From Bombyx mori (taxonomy: Eukaryota; Arthropoda; Insecta; Lepidoptera; Bombycidae), in assembly GCF_030269925.1 (NCBI RefSeq), contig NC_085133.1:5910001-5974000 (forward strand): a DNA stretch of 64,000 bases. Direction: 5' to 3'. Of the stretch, positions 23,161 through 34,327 are shown piece by piece (the stretch's first letter is position 1; each line of letters opens with the position of its first letter). The translations under genes were made by a program, and so were the position numbers. Below the pieces are notes generated by a model. The model made no database searches. It worked only from the letters and a program-made list of their open reading frames with translations, and had not been told where the DNA came from.

Positions 23161-23465
23161 TTGCTTAGATAGGTAGACGAAGCTCACAGTCCACCTGGTG
23201 TTAAGTGGTTACTGGAGCCCATAGACAACTACAACCTAAATGCCACCACCCACCTTGAGATATGAGTTCTAAGATCTCTGTATACTTACAACGGCTGCCC
23301 CACCGACTTTCAAACCGAAATACGTTACTGCTTCACGGCAGAAATAGGCGGTGTGGTGGTACCTACCCGTGCGGACTCACAAGAGGTCCTACTCTTACCA
23401 CCAGTAAAATTATTATTAAAATTATTTTTATTCCTTCATCGCGGAAGTCATTTGTGGACATTCGA
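23161..23465 (-). mobile_element. Bm1 SINE, reverse, unit A
   Basis: CACCTGGTGTTAAGTGGTTA through CAAACCGAAATACGTTACTG to ACCACCAGTAAAATT and the CTTCATCGCGGAAGTC block. Confidence 0.88.
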
Positions 23466-23483
23466 GTTTAATTTTTTTATTTT

Positions 23484-23605
23484 ATTTTTTTGCTTTTGCA
23501 GGCAGACGATCATACGGCCCACCTGATGGCAAGCGGTTACCTTCACTCATGGACGTCAGCAATGCCAGGGGCAGTGCCAAGCCGCTGCTTACCATAAAAC
23601 CACTT
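23484..23605 (-). mobile_element. Unclassified retroelement 3' end, unit A
   Basis: GCAGGCAGACGATCATACGG, CACCTGATGGCAAGCGGTTA and GCCAAGCCGCTGCTTACC. Same family as 9505. Confidence 0.6.
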
Positions 23606-24081
23606 TAGCCACTGTCATAGTTAACTGAAATATAAACCACGATATCTTTATATGCGCATCTGCTATTCAAAGTGAAAGCGGTAGTCTTACATATTTAGAA
23701 ACAAAAAAAAACCAACAAGCCAGACCAAACCATAGTGAGACTATAAACTTTTCAGACAATTAATATAGTGGAGCTCAAATTTCAGGTAAATAATAACTCA
23801 GTTTATTTAGCTTTTGTCCGTAGTTTCGTTATGTACACGAGCTTTGAGCACCATCTAATGCCTGGAGCTTTTCCGGTTAGTGTGTATTTTATTATTTTAT
23901 GTATATAGAAATAGGCAAAGACGATTTTTTTGTTTAGTAAAAATAAATTTAAGCAATGAAAAGATAATAGAAATGCTATTAAATTAGTGATAAAAGTTCT
24001 GCATTTAACGGTCTCAAACTAAGATTTCTCTTGATGCTATAATTGTTTCAGGCCTCTAAAACTGAATATGGCCCATATTTG

Positions 24082-24103
24082 ATTTGATTTGATTTGATTT
24101 GAA
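24082..24103 (+). repeat. (GATTT)n microsatellite in each unit
   Basis: About 4 copies of GATTT. The same run is at 33635-33656 and 44088-44109. Confidence 0.8.
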
Positions 24104-24363
24104 ATGTATTTGGCCATTATGCCATTTGCCAGCAGAACTACATTCTTAAAGTCACACAGTGTGTTGGTGCTAAGGGCGATCAAACTTTACATTTTGTGGA
24201 ACTTTAAAAAAAGTAGCATATTCGTAACGTATTTTTTCTCAAGTCATGCTCATGTTGTATGTACATATACTTATCGTCTTCTCGCATTAAAACTGTATAA
24301 TTTCAAAACTTACTAATTTTACAGGAGAGTATTTTAAAGGTTTAACATGTGATATTTTTAATA

Positions 24364-24774
24364 CTAGTGGTCCCGCAGTAGTCGAAATTCGACTATAATT
24401 AATTGGAATTGTAAGTTTGTACACTATTATGATTGTATTTTATACTTCTATAATCACAAATTTCGCCAAGACTGCACTATAAAAATATTAACAAAGACAA
24501 ACTATATTTAATCTCAATTTGACAACAGACGTCAAGAACAAAAGTTTGACAATAAATAGTATGCATGCGTGTGTGCGTCAAATACATGGTATGTAGTGTG
24601 TGTAATGTTTTCTTTATTGATTTAATGTATCCGTTATGCATTATTTTAAAAAAAAATTTAGCATTATACACTTCTCTATATTTTGTATAAGTGTGGAAAA
24701 TTTCATACTCCTCCCTCCACGCAATTTTCGTAAAAAGGGATACAAAGTTTTTGTTTCACGTATTAATATATAGA
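24364..24774 (-). mobile_element. Helitron-like element H1, unit A
   Basis: CTAG at the left preceded by TA, hairpin AGTCGAAATTCGACT, and GA^T at the right. The same termini as the copy at 15376. Duplicated with the unit. Confidence 0.8.
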
Positions 24775-25395
24775 TTAATGATATTTGAAATAATTATTTT
24801 TTATTTTTTACCAGTTACATTATCTGTTTTTTAAAAGTAAGATAAAATTATGTATTAATTTTGTTAAAAGTAGTCAAAACATAGGTAAACTAAAACAAAA
24901 AAACGTAAAACTAAACTACGCTCTTTTGACAGTATTTATGAGAAAAATACTGGTGATACCAAATTTTAATGTTTCCGCATATTAACTCAATTTCGAATAT
25001 TTTTGGAAATTGTACACTTTGAATGCGAAAAGGCGATATGTTACCGAGAGTTTTGCTTTAGTGTAGGTAGCAAATATAGATTTAAAAAGCTATATCTGCC
25101 TATATGAGATGAATGCCAAGTTTCCGGGCCACAATCTCGTACTCGGCGAGGTCTCGAGGTAAGCTGAAGTGGCCGTCTTGACCTCAGGAACACTTCAGAT
25201 ACAAATTTATCCAGGAAATTCGAAGACTTCGCGGATGAAAATTTTGATTGAAACAATGTAATAAATATGTTTGACTTTTTTACATTCAAGTCTTGGTAAG
25301 GTCTTCCTCTTAAATGTAACGACTGTGCGTGGATAATGTTTAGTGTTCAATAGATGTAGTTGAGAGGTCATTTTCTAAGGATGCTGATGATAGGT
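24775..25395. other. unit A, AT-rich, nothing recognised (same in B and C)
   Basis: The 82-codon minus-strand frame at 25041-25289 is identical in all units but has no domain. Its conservation reflects recent duplication. Confidence 0.5.
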
Positions 25396-25475
25396 ATTCA
25401 TCATCATCGTCATCATCAACAGCCCACAGTCGTCCACTGCTGGACATAGGCCTCTCCCAATCCACACCATTTATA
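25396..25475 (-). mobile_element. LINE 3'-region remnant, unit A
   Basis: ACAGCCCACAGTCGTCCACT and GCTGGACATAGGCCTCTCCC, the family seen at 8204. Copies at 34949-35028 and 45402-45481. Confidence 0.5.
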
Positions 25476-25772
25476 TATATGATAGGTATTGCTATGGCCC
25501 TATAGGATTTGTAGTTTAAGCGCCTCAAGTGAACTACCAGTTAATGGAGATCTATTGATAGCAGTGGTTTTACTAATGTCACGTGGTGTTAAGGTATTGG
25601 TAGATACCAGTGTTCCATCTTGAAAAGTCGGATAGCCGTTATATCAGTGCAAATTAGTCTCTGACCTAATGACTTCAAATAGCGGTATACTAGTTGTGAT
25701 ATCTATCTGCTTCCTTACGTAACATTGGTGGTGGAGTAGCTTGTGAGCCCGCACGGAATGTACCATCAGCCT

Positions 25773-26965
25773 TTTTTTTTTTTTTCGTGTAGAGTGCCGA
25801 ACCTCCTACGCCCGCGCAAAAGGGGCGCGCGGGGTATGTGAGACTCTACGATCTGCATGGTGTTGTGAGCAGACCGCGGGACCAAGGATTTTAGGGCCCA
25901 CCCACTAAACGACTCCCCTGCACTCTTACACCCGACGTCCGATCCCCTCCGAGGTCAGAACCCGGATGAGGTAGGGGGGTTACCGCGGTCAACACTACAA
26001 CCAGACGGCGCGGCTCACCCCAAGGACGCCCAGCCGACGGAGCCTTCGAGGCGAATCGAAGGCTCTGAAACGTCGGTCGTCTCGGTACGGCAGCCCGTCG
26101 GGCCGCCCAGACGGTGCCGCTGGTGTCCTGGAATACCCCGCTGGACCAGAACCAGCCTGCCGGGTCGGGACGCGATACACCGTCGACCGGTCGCTCTATT
26201 TAGTCCATGGCAGCGCGCTAGAATGCTGGTAGCGCGCCGCGCGGCCTCACCCCCTCAGGTCGCCCCTTGACCTTCACCGGGGGGAGTTCGCCTTTTACAG
26301 GGGCTGAAGTCGGACAAAAGCCCTTCTGCGGCCCCCGGCTCGGCGGCGACGGATAGGTGCGGAGAGGGATGAGCTCTCCCTCTCTCGTTCCGCCGCCTCT
26401 TTCTGCGAGATGGTGCACTCGCAGAAGTCGAGCATCGCCTTCCAGGACTCATCGCTGCCGAGCATCGTAGCCACGACAGTCGGCAGCGATAAGTCCGGTC
26501 CTATTTGCGAGACAAGGACACGGCGTTGCTCCACCCATGCGGGGCAATGTGCGAGCGTATGCTCGACCGTGTCCTCGTCGCAGTCACAGTGGTGACACTC
26601 CATCGTCGGTTCCCTCCGGGCAACGCGATGCAGGTACCGGCCGAAACACCCATGGCCGGTAAGCATTTGCGTCAACCGGAAGGTGAGACGCCCTTGGTCA
26701 CGGTTCGCCCATTTCGCGAGGACCGGGCGCACCGCCTCGACGGTCCGGAGACCGGCCGACGGGTCCGCCAAGCGGCGAGACCACGCCTCCAACACAGACC
26801 GCCGAGATTGGAGCCTCCGCGCTCTAATTGGTCCTTCTCCGGGACGTGGTTAATCGGCAGCGAGCGCCTCCGCCTCCAGGTCCCAGGGAGGCGTCCCGGC
26901 GAGAACGCACGCCGCCTCGAAGGAGACGGTGCGGTATCCACGAATCGCCCTGACTGCGATTGCAC
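25773..26965 (-). pseudogene. R1-clade LINE 3' part, cut by the A/B junction
   Basis: T-run at 25773, GC-rich 3'UTR, then an ORF ending at 26295. The protein has GCFGRYLHRVARREPTMECH followed by C-x-C-DEDTVEH-x4-C, the C-terminal zinc-knuckle region of R1-clade LINEs (R1, TRAS, SART type). Sequence upstream of 26965 is missing because the tandem junction truncates it. Confidence 0.88.
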
Positions 26966-27270
26966 ATTTGAATGTTTATTATGTGTATTTTAATTTTACA
27001 AAACTTTTATTCTTTTAAAAAACAAAGATTGTTTTTAAATTATACATACAAGACCGCTGAAACTTTTCGCATTTGCATTTCATATTTGCATAAATTTATT
27101 ACGTGTTTTTTATTTAAATAGCATCGGATTGTGTTTGAGCTTATGAATACAAACAAGCTCTGTTGCATTGAGAATTGAATGTACTTGTCTTATTTCTCGG
27201 TACTTATTTCAGTGAATTGGTACGTCTCTAGTAAGTTTTATAAGTGTGGATTGAACTATTAATTTGAATT

Positions 27271-27653
27271 ACCGGTGGTAGGACCTCTTGTGAGTCCGCA
27301 CGGGTAGGTGCCACCACCCCGCCTATTTCTGCCGTGAAGCAGTAATGCGTTTCGGTTTGAAGGGCGACTTACTGCTTCACAGCAGATATAGGCAGGGTGA
27401 CGCGGCGGTACCTACCCGTGCGGACTCACAATACGTCCTACCACCAGTATGTTATTACGCAACTTATCATTTTGCGGGTTTGATTTATATGTATTACACG
27501 ATGTTATTCCTTCACCGTGAAAGTCAATTGTGAACATTTGTTAAGTACGTATTTTGTTAGAAAATTTGGCACTTGCCTGCGGGATTCGAACACCGTTGCA
27601 TACATACCAATGTAGGTCTTACACTTCAGGACACGATGACTAAACTACTGTGC
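27271..27653. mobile_element. Inverted Bm1 pair (foldback) in unit B with TATGTA footprint
   Basis: Plus-strand Bm1 piece 27271-27365 is followed by minus-strand Bm1 27366-27653. The shared portion (ACTTACTGCTTCAC against GTGAAGCAGTAA) can pair over roughly 85 bp. At 27488-27493 is TATGTA, where the Bm1 consensus has TA. Confidence 0.88.
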
Positions 27654-27681
27654 AAAGTCCATTGTGACGAGTCATTATCTA

Positions 27682-27971
27682 TCTATATATATAAAAATAA
27701 ATTGCTGTTCGTTAGTCTCGCTAAAACTCGAGAACGGCTGGGCCGATTTGGCTAATATTGGTCTTGAATTACTTGTAAAAGTCCAGAGAAGGTTTAAAAA
27801 GTAGATAAATATGAAAATGATTGGAATTAAATAAGAATAACAATTTTGTTTTCCCTCTGATGTGTCCCACGTCGGACGGATTTCTTTTGTTTGTTTTATG
27901 TTTATTTTATACAAAAGTTTAGATCTTTTATTTATCGATTGAGGCACTACGAAGTCTGACGGGTCAGCTAC
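27682..27971 (+). mobile_element. Helitron-like element H2, unit B
   Basis: A^TCTATATATATAAAAATA, TCGTTAGTCTCGCTAAAACT, ending CTGACGGGTCAGCTACT (CTAC in place of CTAG). Same family as 60034-60289. C copy at 38132-38421. Not present in unit A. Confidence 0.65.
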
Positions 27972-28178
27972 TATAAAAATTGTTTGAACTGCCCTTTTCT
28001 GTTTGAGGAAACCAATTGAAGCCACAGTAAAATCATCAATATACGTTACACAATTTGATTCAGTCATGTTCCCATTGTTGTTAATTTTTGTAATGATTTG
28101 ACCGGATTCTATTGTTGGTTAGTGACGTTGCTTTTCTTTTGTTCGCATCGGTCTTCGTGAAGTTGGAATAGCCCCTTA

Positions 28179-28268
28179 GGTTGGGTTCACACAGCATTGT
28201 CCTGTACATTTATTTGCAGTATACGTCTTAATAAATGAATAGTGGCACATACATTGTACATAGAACCA
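28179..28268. mobile_element. Left half of Harbinger-like MITE, truncated, unit B
   Basis: TTA then GGTTGGGTTCACACAGCA, homologous to 19137 in A, but it stops at AGAACCAT where LINE sequence takes over. C copy at 38629-38718. Confidence 0.8.
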
Positions 28269-28800
28269 TAGACATCAATCCAGCGAAAAGTACTGCGGTG
28301 CTATTTCAGAGGGGAAGCTCCACACGGATTTCCTCCCGGATTAGGAGGAGGAATCTCACACCCCCGATTACTCTCTTTAGACAACCCATACCCTGGGCCA
28401 GGAAGGTCAAGTATCTGGGCGTTACCCTGGATGCATCGATGACATTCCGCCCACATATAAAATCAGTCCGTGACCGTGCCGCGTTTATTCTCGGTAGACT
28501 CTACCCCATGATCTGTAAGCTGAGTAAAATGTCCCTTCGGAACAAGGTGACATTTTACAAAACTTGCATAAGGGCTCGACAAGTAAATTAATCCATAGAC
28601 ACAGCCCACTGAGTTTCGCGCCGGATCTTCTCAGTGGGTCGCGTTTCCGATCCGGCGTTAGATTCTGCGAAGCACTGCTCTTGCTAGGGCTAGTGTTAGC
28701 AACACACCCGGCTTGAGCCCCGTGAGCTCACCTACACGTCAAGGAGAAGCTGAAATAGCCTCTCAAGGCTATCAGCATAGGTGCATAAAAAAATAGGAAA
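28269..28800 (+). mobile_element. Chimeric LINE segment, unit B: subfamily-2 RT fused to subfamily-1 3'UTR
   Basis: 28269-28573 encodes DINPAKSTAVLFQRGSSTRI through KVKYLGVTLD to YKTCIR, matching ORF2 of the 60.5-kb LINE about 98% by eye. At ATAAGG it changes to the 3'UTR GGCTCGACAAGTAAATTAAT of the other subfamily, ending GGCTATCAGCATAGGTGC. C copy at 38719-39250. Confidence 0.85.
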
Positions 28801-29667
28801 AAATGTGGCACTCGGGAACTGCCGCGGTAAAGCTATTGCATAGCATTTTTTATCAACTTATGCAATTATAATTAGACAATGATAATTTAATATTAAAACA
28901 AAGACCACGCTATATTAAACATTAATAAAAGCAAATCCTTAACTGTTTCCTTCACACTAATAAGCTAGACCGCGCGAGAGAGAAATGAGCAGACTTTTCA
29001 TGATGCGCATGTAGTGGACGTCACACCACGCGCTTATTCACAAACATTACACAAGCGTAACGTGTGAATGTGTTGAACGCGAACTACATGGTAGGCGGAG
29101 TGAGGGGTGTTAGGTTTTTTTCGTTACGGAATTTCATGATTCGGTCGCCGTGCTCAAGGCCCACGATAAAAGCTATGCAATAGCTTAAAAAAAGGTTCGA
29201 CAGGAAAAGAAATGGTTCGTGAAATGGCGAACAGGGATTAAGAGTATATTAATCATTATTTTTTTATTCAGGCTCATGTAGCCAGCTCTGGGTATTTACT
29301 CGAGTTAAGGGGTATTTTAAAGTATTACTGTTTATTCACGGACAGAGTTTCTGCTTATAAATATCTCAGCAGAAGGAATACCGGCTGAGCTCGCCGCATT
29401 TATACGGTTCGAAGCCGCTTAGAATTCTAAAAGGAAAGTGGTTACTTCCGAAATGCTATTTCTCAGACATTATTCGTTTATTTGTCGTAAGCATCAAACA
29501 CAGAAATGACATTAATTTTGTAAATTTTTTATAATCTGGTTTTATATAAGCACATATTATATAAATCAATGTTCTAGTGACGACGTTAACGGATTAAAAT
29601 GTTCTAATATGCAATTATAATAAGGTAAAGTAAATTAAAAATAGTAAATTAAACATAAAAGAGGACA

Positions 29668-29972
29668 CTACAAGACGCATACAGGCATTTGAGATGTGGT
29701 GCTACCGTCGCATGTTACGCATTAGTTGGACACAGAGGGTCAGGAACCAAAACTGTGCTTCAGCGCGTTCATATGTCCCGGAAAATGTTGCCTTCTATTA
29801 AAAAGCGCAAGATAAAATAGCCACGTGCTCAGGAACGATCGATACATGCTGCTGCAGCTGATAATGATGGGCAAAGTGGACAGAAAGAGACGTGCTGGGC
29901 GAAGAAAGAAGTCATGGCTCCGGAATATCTGGGAGTGGACCGGTATTGCCTCCGTCGAACAGCTGTTCCGGG
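29668..29972 (+). mobile_element. LINE RT-tail fragment, unit B
   Basis: Decayed relative of the element at 14690 (CAGCGCGTTCATATGTCCCG, GACGTGCTGGGCGAAGAAAG) with frameshifts. C copy at 40118-40422. Confidence 0.7.
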
Positions 29973-31061
29973 TGAAAAATGATAATATGGAGTGAAATGA
30001 AATGAAGATGATTAATTTGAGACATCAATCAACTGGGATGAAATTAAATGAAATGAGATGATATGGGATGTAATATAATCTCAGTAAAATGGTGGTCATT
30101 TTCTGAGATTTCCCGCCAAAAAGTCTTCTTTCCTCAAGAAAGCTTCGGATCCTTGACAGATTATCTGTCGAAAGGCTTCGCAGAATTATATTCATTCGTA
30201 GATTCGGTACATGGGGAAACATCAGTGTTTGATAGGATATAAAAAATTCCCTACATTGTTCAAGTGAGTGACGAATACGGCAGGTATATACTATATCTTT
30301 CTAATTAAAATTCTTCAACTATTGTAGTAAGTCAATTTAAGAATGATTCTTGTGTTTTTCTAAAATTTGGTCAGCTGTATTGTATGCATTATGTAGCACT
30401 GCAGTCTTGTGACAAAATTGTTTTCTAAGCAAATTCACAAAAAAATATTAATAATGTAGAAACTGATAAATATAGTATACAAATATGCCACACTATATTA
30501 TATTGTGGTGAGTGGTGACCATTTATTTTCGATCATTTTTGTCTTCCAACTGGAAGATAGGCAAAGGGGACGCAGACTATACAGCCAAATATTTTTTTTT
30601 ATAAAATCAATCACCTTTATACCAATGCTTTAATTACAAAAAGCGGTTGAAATCAGTCAGGTTTTGTAAAGATTGCACGGCATTTTAAAGAGAAAGACTT
30701 AAGGAAACAATAAACGTGAAATTAATAGTAAACCGTAAAACTTGTTTTAAACAAACATTCTGATATAATTCAATAGACAATTGTTATTTTAACAAGAATT
30801 AGGTCGCTCACACAGAACATTACTCATGGAAATGTTTAATCAATATTAACCAGAAATAATTTCCAATGGAATGATGCGTTCGACAATTTGTAGCATGAAA
30901 TACACGTATGTAATGCCCTGAAGATAAATTCGTGTGCCTTGTTTCGTTATTTATCAATTGGTAATTTAATATATTTGATTTCTAGTTGACAATTTTTTTA
31001 TCTTTAATTCTATAATGAGCAAACGTGATAACGAACTGGCGATTGTCGAGTTTAATGTCAA

Positions 31062-31340
31062 CTAGATGATGACCGAACTTTGCTCGGCTTTTTTTTTTAT
31101 AACGCCATCTTGTTATCTTTAAAGCAGTAAAAAAAAGAAATTATTATTCGCCAATAGATGTCGGGAAAAGTCATAAAGTTGATTATCGATAGAGTTTACT
31201 ATTGAAAACACGAATAAAACAACATTTTCTGAAAATAAATCGTAGCTAGATCGATTTATCGCCCCCAAAATCCCCTGTATACTAAATTTTATGAAATATA
31301 TATATTAATATACAAGAATTGCTCGTTTAAAGGTATAAGA
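31062..31340 (-). mobile_element. Helitron-like element H3, unit B
   Basis: On the minus strand A^TCTTATACCTTTAAACGAG to CCGAGCAAAGTTCGGTCATC, ATCTAG^T. The CCGAGCAAAGTTCGG inverted repeat is the 3' hairpin. 279 bp. The empty site exists in unit A. Confidence 0.82.
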
Positions 31341-31447
31341 TAAACTGATTCTTATGAAAAGTAAGACGGTAGTTAGCAAATTGTTTGCTTTAATTGTCAA
31401 TGCACTAGTTTTTCATCAAACTCTACGTTTTTCTTGTAAATAAAAAA

Positions 31448-31530
31448 TATGTGTGGTGTCGTGGGACACCGGATATGAACGAAGTTTCTATAAAAATACT
31501 AATTTTAAGTTCTATTCGAGGTATAAAGAA
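31448..31530. repeat. Unclassified dispersed repeat, unit B
   Basis: TATGTGTGGTGTCGTGGGAC, ACGAAGTTTCTATAAAAATA and TTCTATTCGAGGTATAA. A third, independent copy lies at 59851-59935. C copy at 41901-41983. Confidence 0.6.
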
Positions 31531-31887
31531 AATAAAACTGGAGGTTTCGCAACAGCCCACGGTCATTCGGTAACGTGCGAACTTATTGTGGTACACTTCA
31601 TTCACGGTTGTTTGCATAAGAGTAAGTGTATTGCGCAAACGAACGCTGTGAGATCATGGTCAATGGTCAATGAATGATAAAAAAAATATGTTATTTTTTG
31701 TACGTTATTACAAAGTTAAGTTGTACACTATGTGCATTATTAATAAAAATCTTACGTTACGGACATTTTTTCCCGGTTAGGGTACCCTCTCGGCGTCGTC
31801 CCATAAGGAACTTCATTCCACAAATAAAAAAGCCCTTAGGTTTCATGCAAGTATTGCAAAACAAAATTGAATATATGTTGGTTCATC

Positions 31888-32320
31888 ATCATCATCATTT
31901 CAGCCTATCGCCGTCCACTGCTGAACATAGGCCTCTCCAATAGACTTCCAGTGCGACCGGTCCATTGCCACCTGCATACAACGAGACCCAGCGCTTTTTA
32001 CTAGGTCGTCGGTCCATCTAGTAGGTTAGTTAACTAAAAATATGTTTGTCGGATAATATTAGGTACCTACTATTTCCACTTGCAAGAGCTCCTCCTCGCC
32101 TCCTCCAAAGATAGCCAATCTTCTCAAGATTGCGCTATTTTAATCTAATTTATAGTTGCTACTTTCTTTATATTTTCTTCCCATCTAGTATATGGTCTTA
32201 AATTCTTTCTTTCCCCAGTGGGCCTTTCCACATTGGAACTTGCTTTGTCCATCTCTGGTTCTGAAGACGTGATACATGTCCAGCCCATTTCCATTTTAAA
32301 GTAAAGGCTTGAACTAATTC
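31888..32320 (-). mobile_element. Two LINE-tail remnants, unit B
   Basis: 31888-32025 holds CCGTCCACTGCTGAACATAG and ACTAGGTCGTCGGTCCATCT. 32190-32320 holds the GGAACTTGCTTTGTCCATCT tail also in A. About 0.8 kb (from about 31435 to 32236) is absent in A. Confidence 0.5.
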
Positions 32321-32734
32321 ATCATTCTTATATTCTAACTTACATTTTGCTTAAACGAAAAAGGAAAATAAAACATTGTTTCATTCCTAAGGATATAGTC
32401 GGGAATCTTCAGTGGATTTTGTATTTTTACCAGGACTGCACGCCTCTTAGGATGTAAACGTAAAAGAGGAATATTTTCCGTGCATTAGGTGGTGACAAAA
32501 CGGCCCTGTGTCAAAGGTCAGTCCCTTGTCATGCGGTTCATTGTACGAACTCGACATTCTGAGCTGGGCTTTACCGTCCTATTTTATAACTTGTGACTAA
32601 AGTTAATTTTGTGAAGCATTCTATTTCAAAATCTAATTATATATTTTTTCCAACACGGAGAACCCTAATTTGGGGCCGGTATACCGTGTGTGATTTGTTC
32701 CCAGTTATTTATTTATTAGTTTTAGTTTTTTTTT

Positions 32735-32975
32735 GCTTAGGTGGGTGGACGAGCTCACAGCCACCTGGTGTTAAGTGGTTACTGGAGCTCATAGACAACT
32801 ACAACGTAAATGCCGCCACCCGCCTTGAGATATGAGTTCTAAGGTCTCTGTATAGTTACAACGGCTGCCCCACCGGCTTTCAAACCGAAACACGTTACTG
32901 CTTCACGGCAGAAATAGGCGGTGTGGTGGTACCTACCCGTGCGGACTCACAAGAGGTCCTACTCTTACCACCAGT
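32735..32975 (-). mobile_element. Bm1 SINE, reverse, unit B
   Basis: CACCTGGTGTTAAGTGGTTA to CTCTTACCACCAGT. C copy at 43188-43428. Confidence 0.88.
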
Positions 32976-33044
32976 AAAATTATTATTAAAATTATTTTTA
33001 TTCCTTCATCGCGGAAGTCATTCGAGTTTAATTTTTTTATTTTA

Positions 33045-33166
33045 TTTTTTTTAATTTTGCAGGCAGACGATCATACGGCCCACCTGATGGTAAGCGGTTA
33101 CCTTCGCTCATGGACGTCAGCAATCCCAGGGGCAGTGCCAAGCCGCTGCTTACCATAAAACCACTT
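33045..33166 (-). mobile_element. Unclassified retroelement 3' end, unit B
   Basis: Counterpart of 23484-23605 in A. C copy at 43498-43619. Confidence 0.6.
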
Positions 33167-33916
33167 TAGCCACTGTCATAGTTAACTGAAATATAAATCA
33201 CGATATCTTTATATGCGCATCTGCTATTCAAAGTGAAAGCGGTAGTCTTACATATTTAGAAACAAAAAAAAACCAACAAGCCAGACCAAACCATAGTGAG
33301 ACTATAAACTTTTCATACAATTAATATAGTGGAGCTCAAATTTCAGGTAAATAATAACTCAGTTTATTTAGCTTTTGTCCGTAGTTTCGTTATGCACACG
33401 AGCTTTGAGCACCATATAATGCCTGGAGCTTTTCCGGTTAGTGTGTATTTTATGTATATAGAAATAGGCAAAGACGATTTTTTTGTTTAGTAAAAATAAA
33501 TTTAAGCAATGAAAATATAATAGAAATGCTATTAAATTAGTGATAAAAGTTCTGCATTCAACGGTCTCAAACTGGGATTTCTCTTGATGCTATAATTGTT
33601 TCAGGCCTCTAAAACTGAATATGGCCCATATTTGATTTGATTTGATTTGATTTGAAATGTATTTGGCCATTATGCCATTTGCCAGCAGAACTACATTCTT
33701 AAAGTCACACAGTGTGTTGGTGCTAAGGGCGATCAAACTTTACATTTTGTGGAACTTTAAAAAAAGTAGCATATTCGTAACGTATTTTTTCTCAAGTCAT
33801 GCTCATGTTGTATGTACATATACTTATCGTCTTCTCGCATTAAAACTGTATAATTTCAAAACTTACTAATTTTACAGGAGAGTATTTTAAAGGTTTAACA
33901 TGTGATATTTTTAATA

Positions 33917-34327
33917 CTAGTGGTCCCGCAGTAGTCGAAATTCGACTATAATTAATTGGAATTGTAAGTTTGTACACTATTATGATTGTATTTTATACTT
34001 CTATAATCACAAATTTCGCCAAGACTGCACTATAAAAATATTAACAAAGACAAACTATATTTAATCTCAATTTGACAACAGACGTCAAGAACAAAAGTTT
34101 GACAATAAATAGTATGCATGCGTGTGTGCGTCAAATACATGGTATGTAGTGTGTGTAATGTTTTCTTTATTGATTTAATGTATCCGTTATGCATTATTTT
34201 AAAAAAAAATTTAGCATTATACACTTCTCTATATTTTGTATAAGTGTGGAAAATTTCATACTCCTCCCTCCACGCAATTTTCGTAAAAAGGGATACAAAG
34301 TTTTTGTTTCACGTATTAATATATAGA
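33917..34327 (-). mobile_element. Helitron-like element H1, unit B
   Basis: Exact counterpart of 24364-24774. Confidence 0.8.

Larger units (their letters stand above)
18358..26965 (+). repeat. Tandem unit A (8608 bp)
   Basis: First of three head-to-tail copies starting ATTTGAATGTTTATTATG and ending in GACTGCGATTGCAC. The left edge is unique (AACATCT before 18358). From about 24023 to the end it matches B and C with a single difference seen (T at 26305, C in B and C). Left of that it is diverged, with several indels: no Helitron at 22558, a deleted Bm1 arm, an intact Harbinger-like MITE, and about 0.8 kb missing near 22655. Confidence 0.93.

Noticed and set aside
24477..24671. Minus-strand small frames identical in all three units (24477, 25041, 25340 and counterparts)
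   Set aside because: Identity comes from recent duplication. The first lies inside the Helitron-like element, and none shows a domain or start context.
26505..26993. 162-codon plus-strand frame, repeated at 36058 and 46511
   Set aside because: It is the GC-rich antisense shadow of the R1-clade LINE ORF and changes its C-terminus at the tandem junction.
27682..27971. Precise empty site in unit A for Helitron-like element H2
   Set aside because: The corresponding A sequence (TTATTTATATATATTGACTT) cannot be aligned cleanly to an A^T join, so insertion in B/C and loss in A cannot be told apart.
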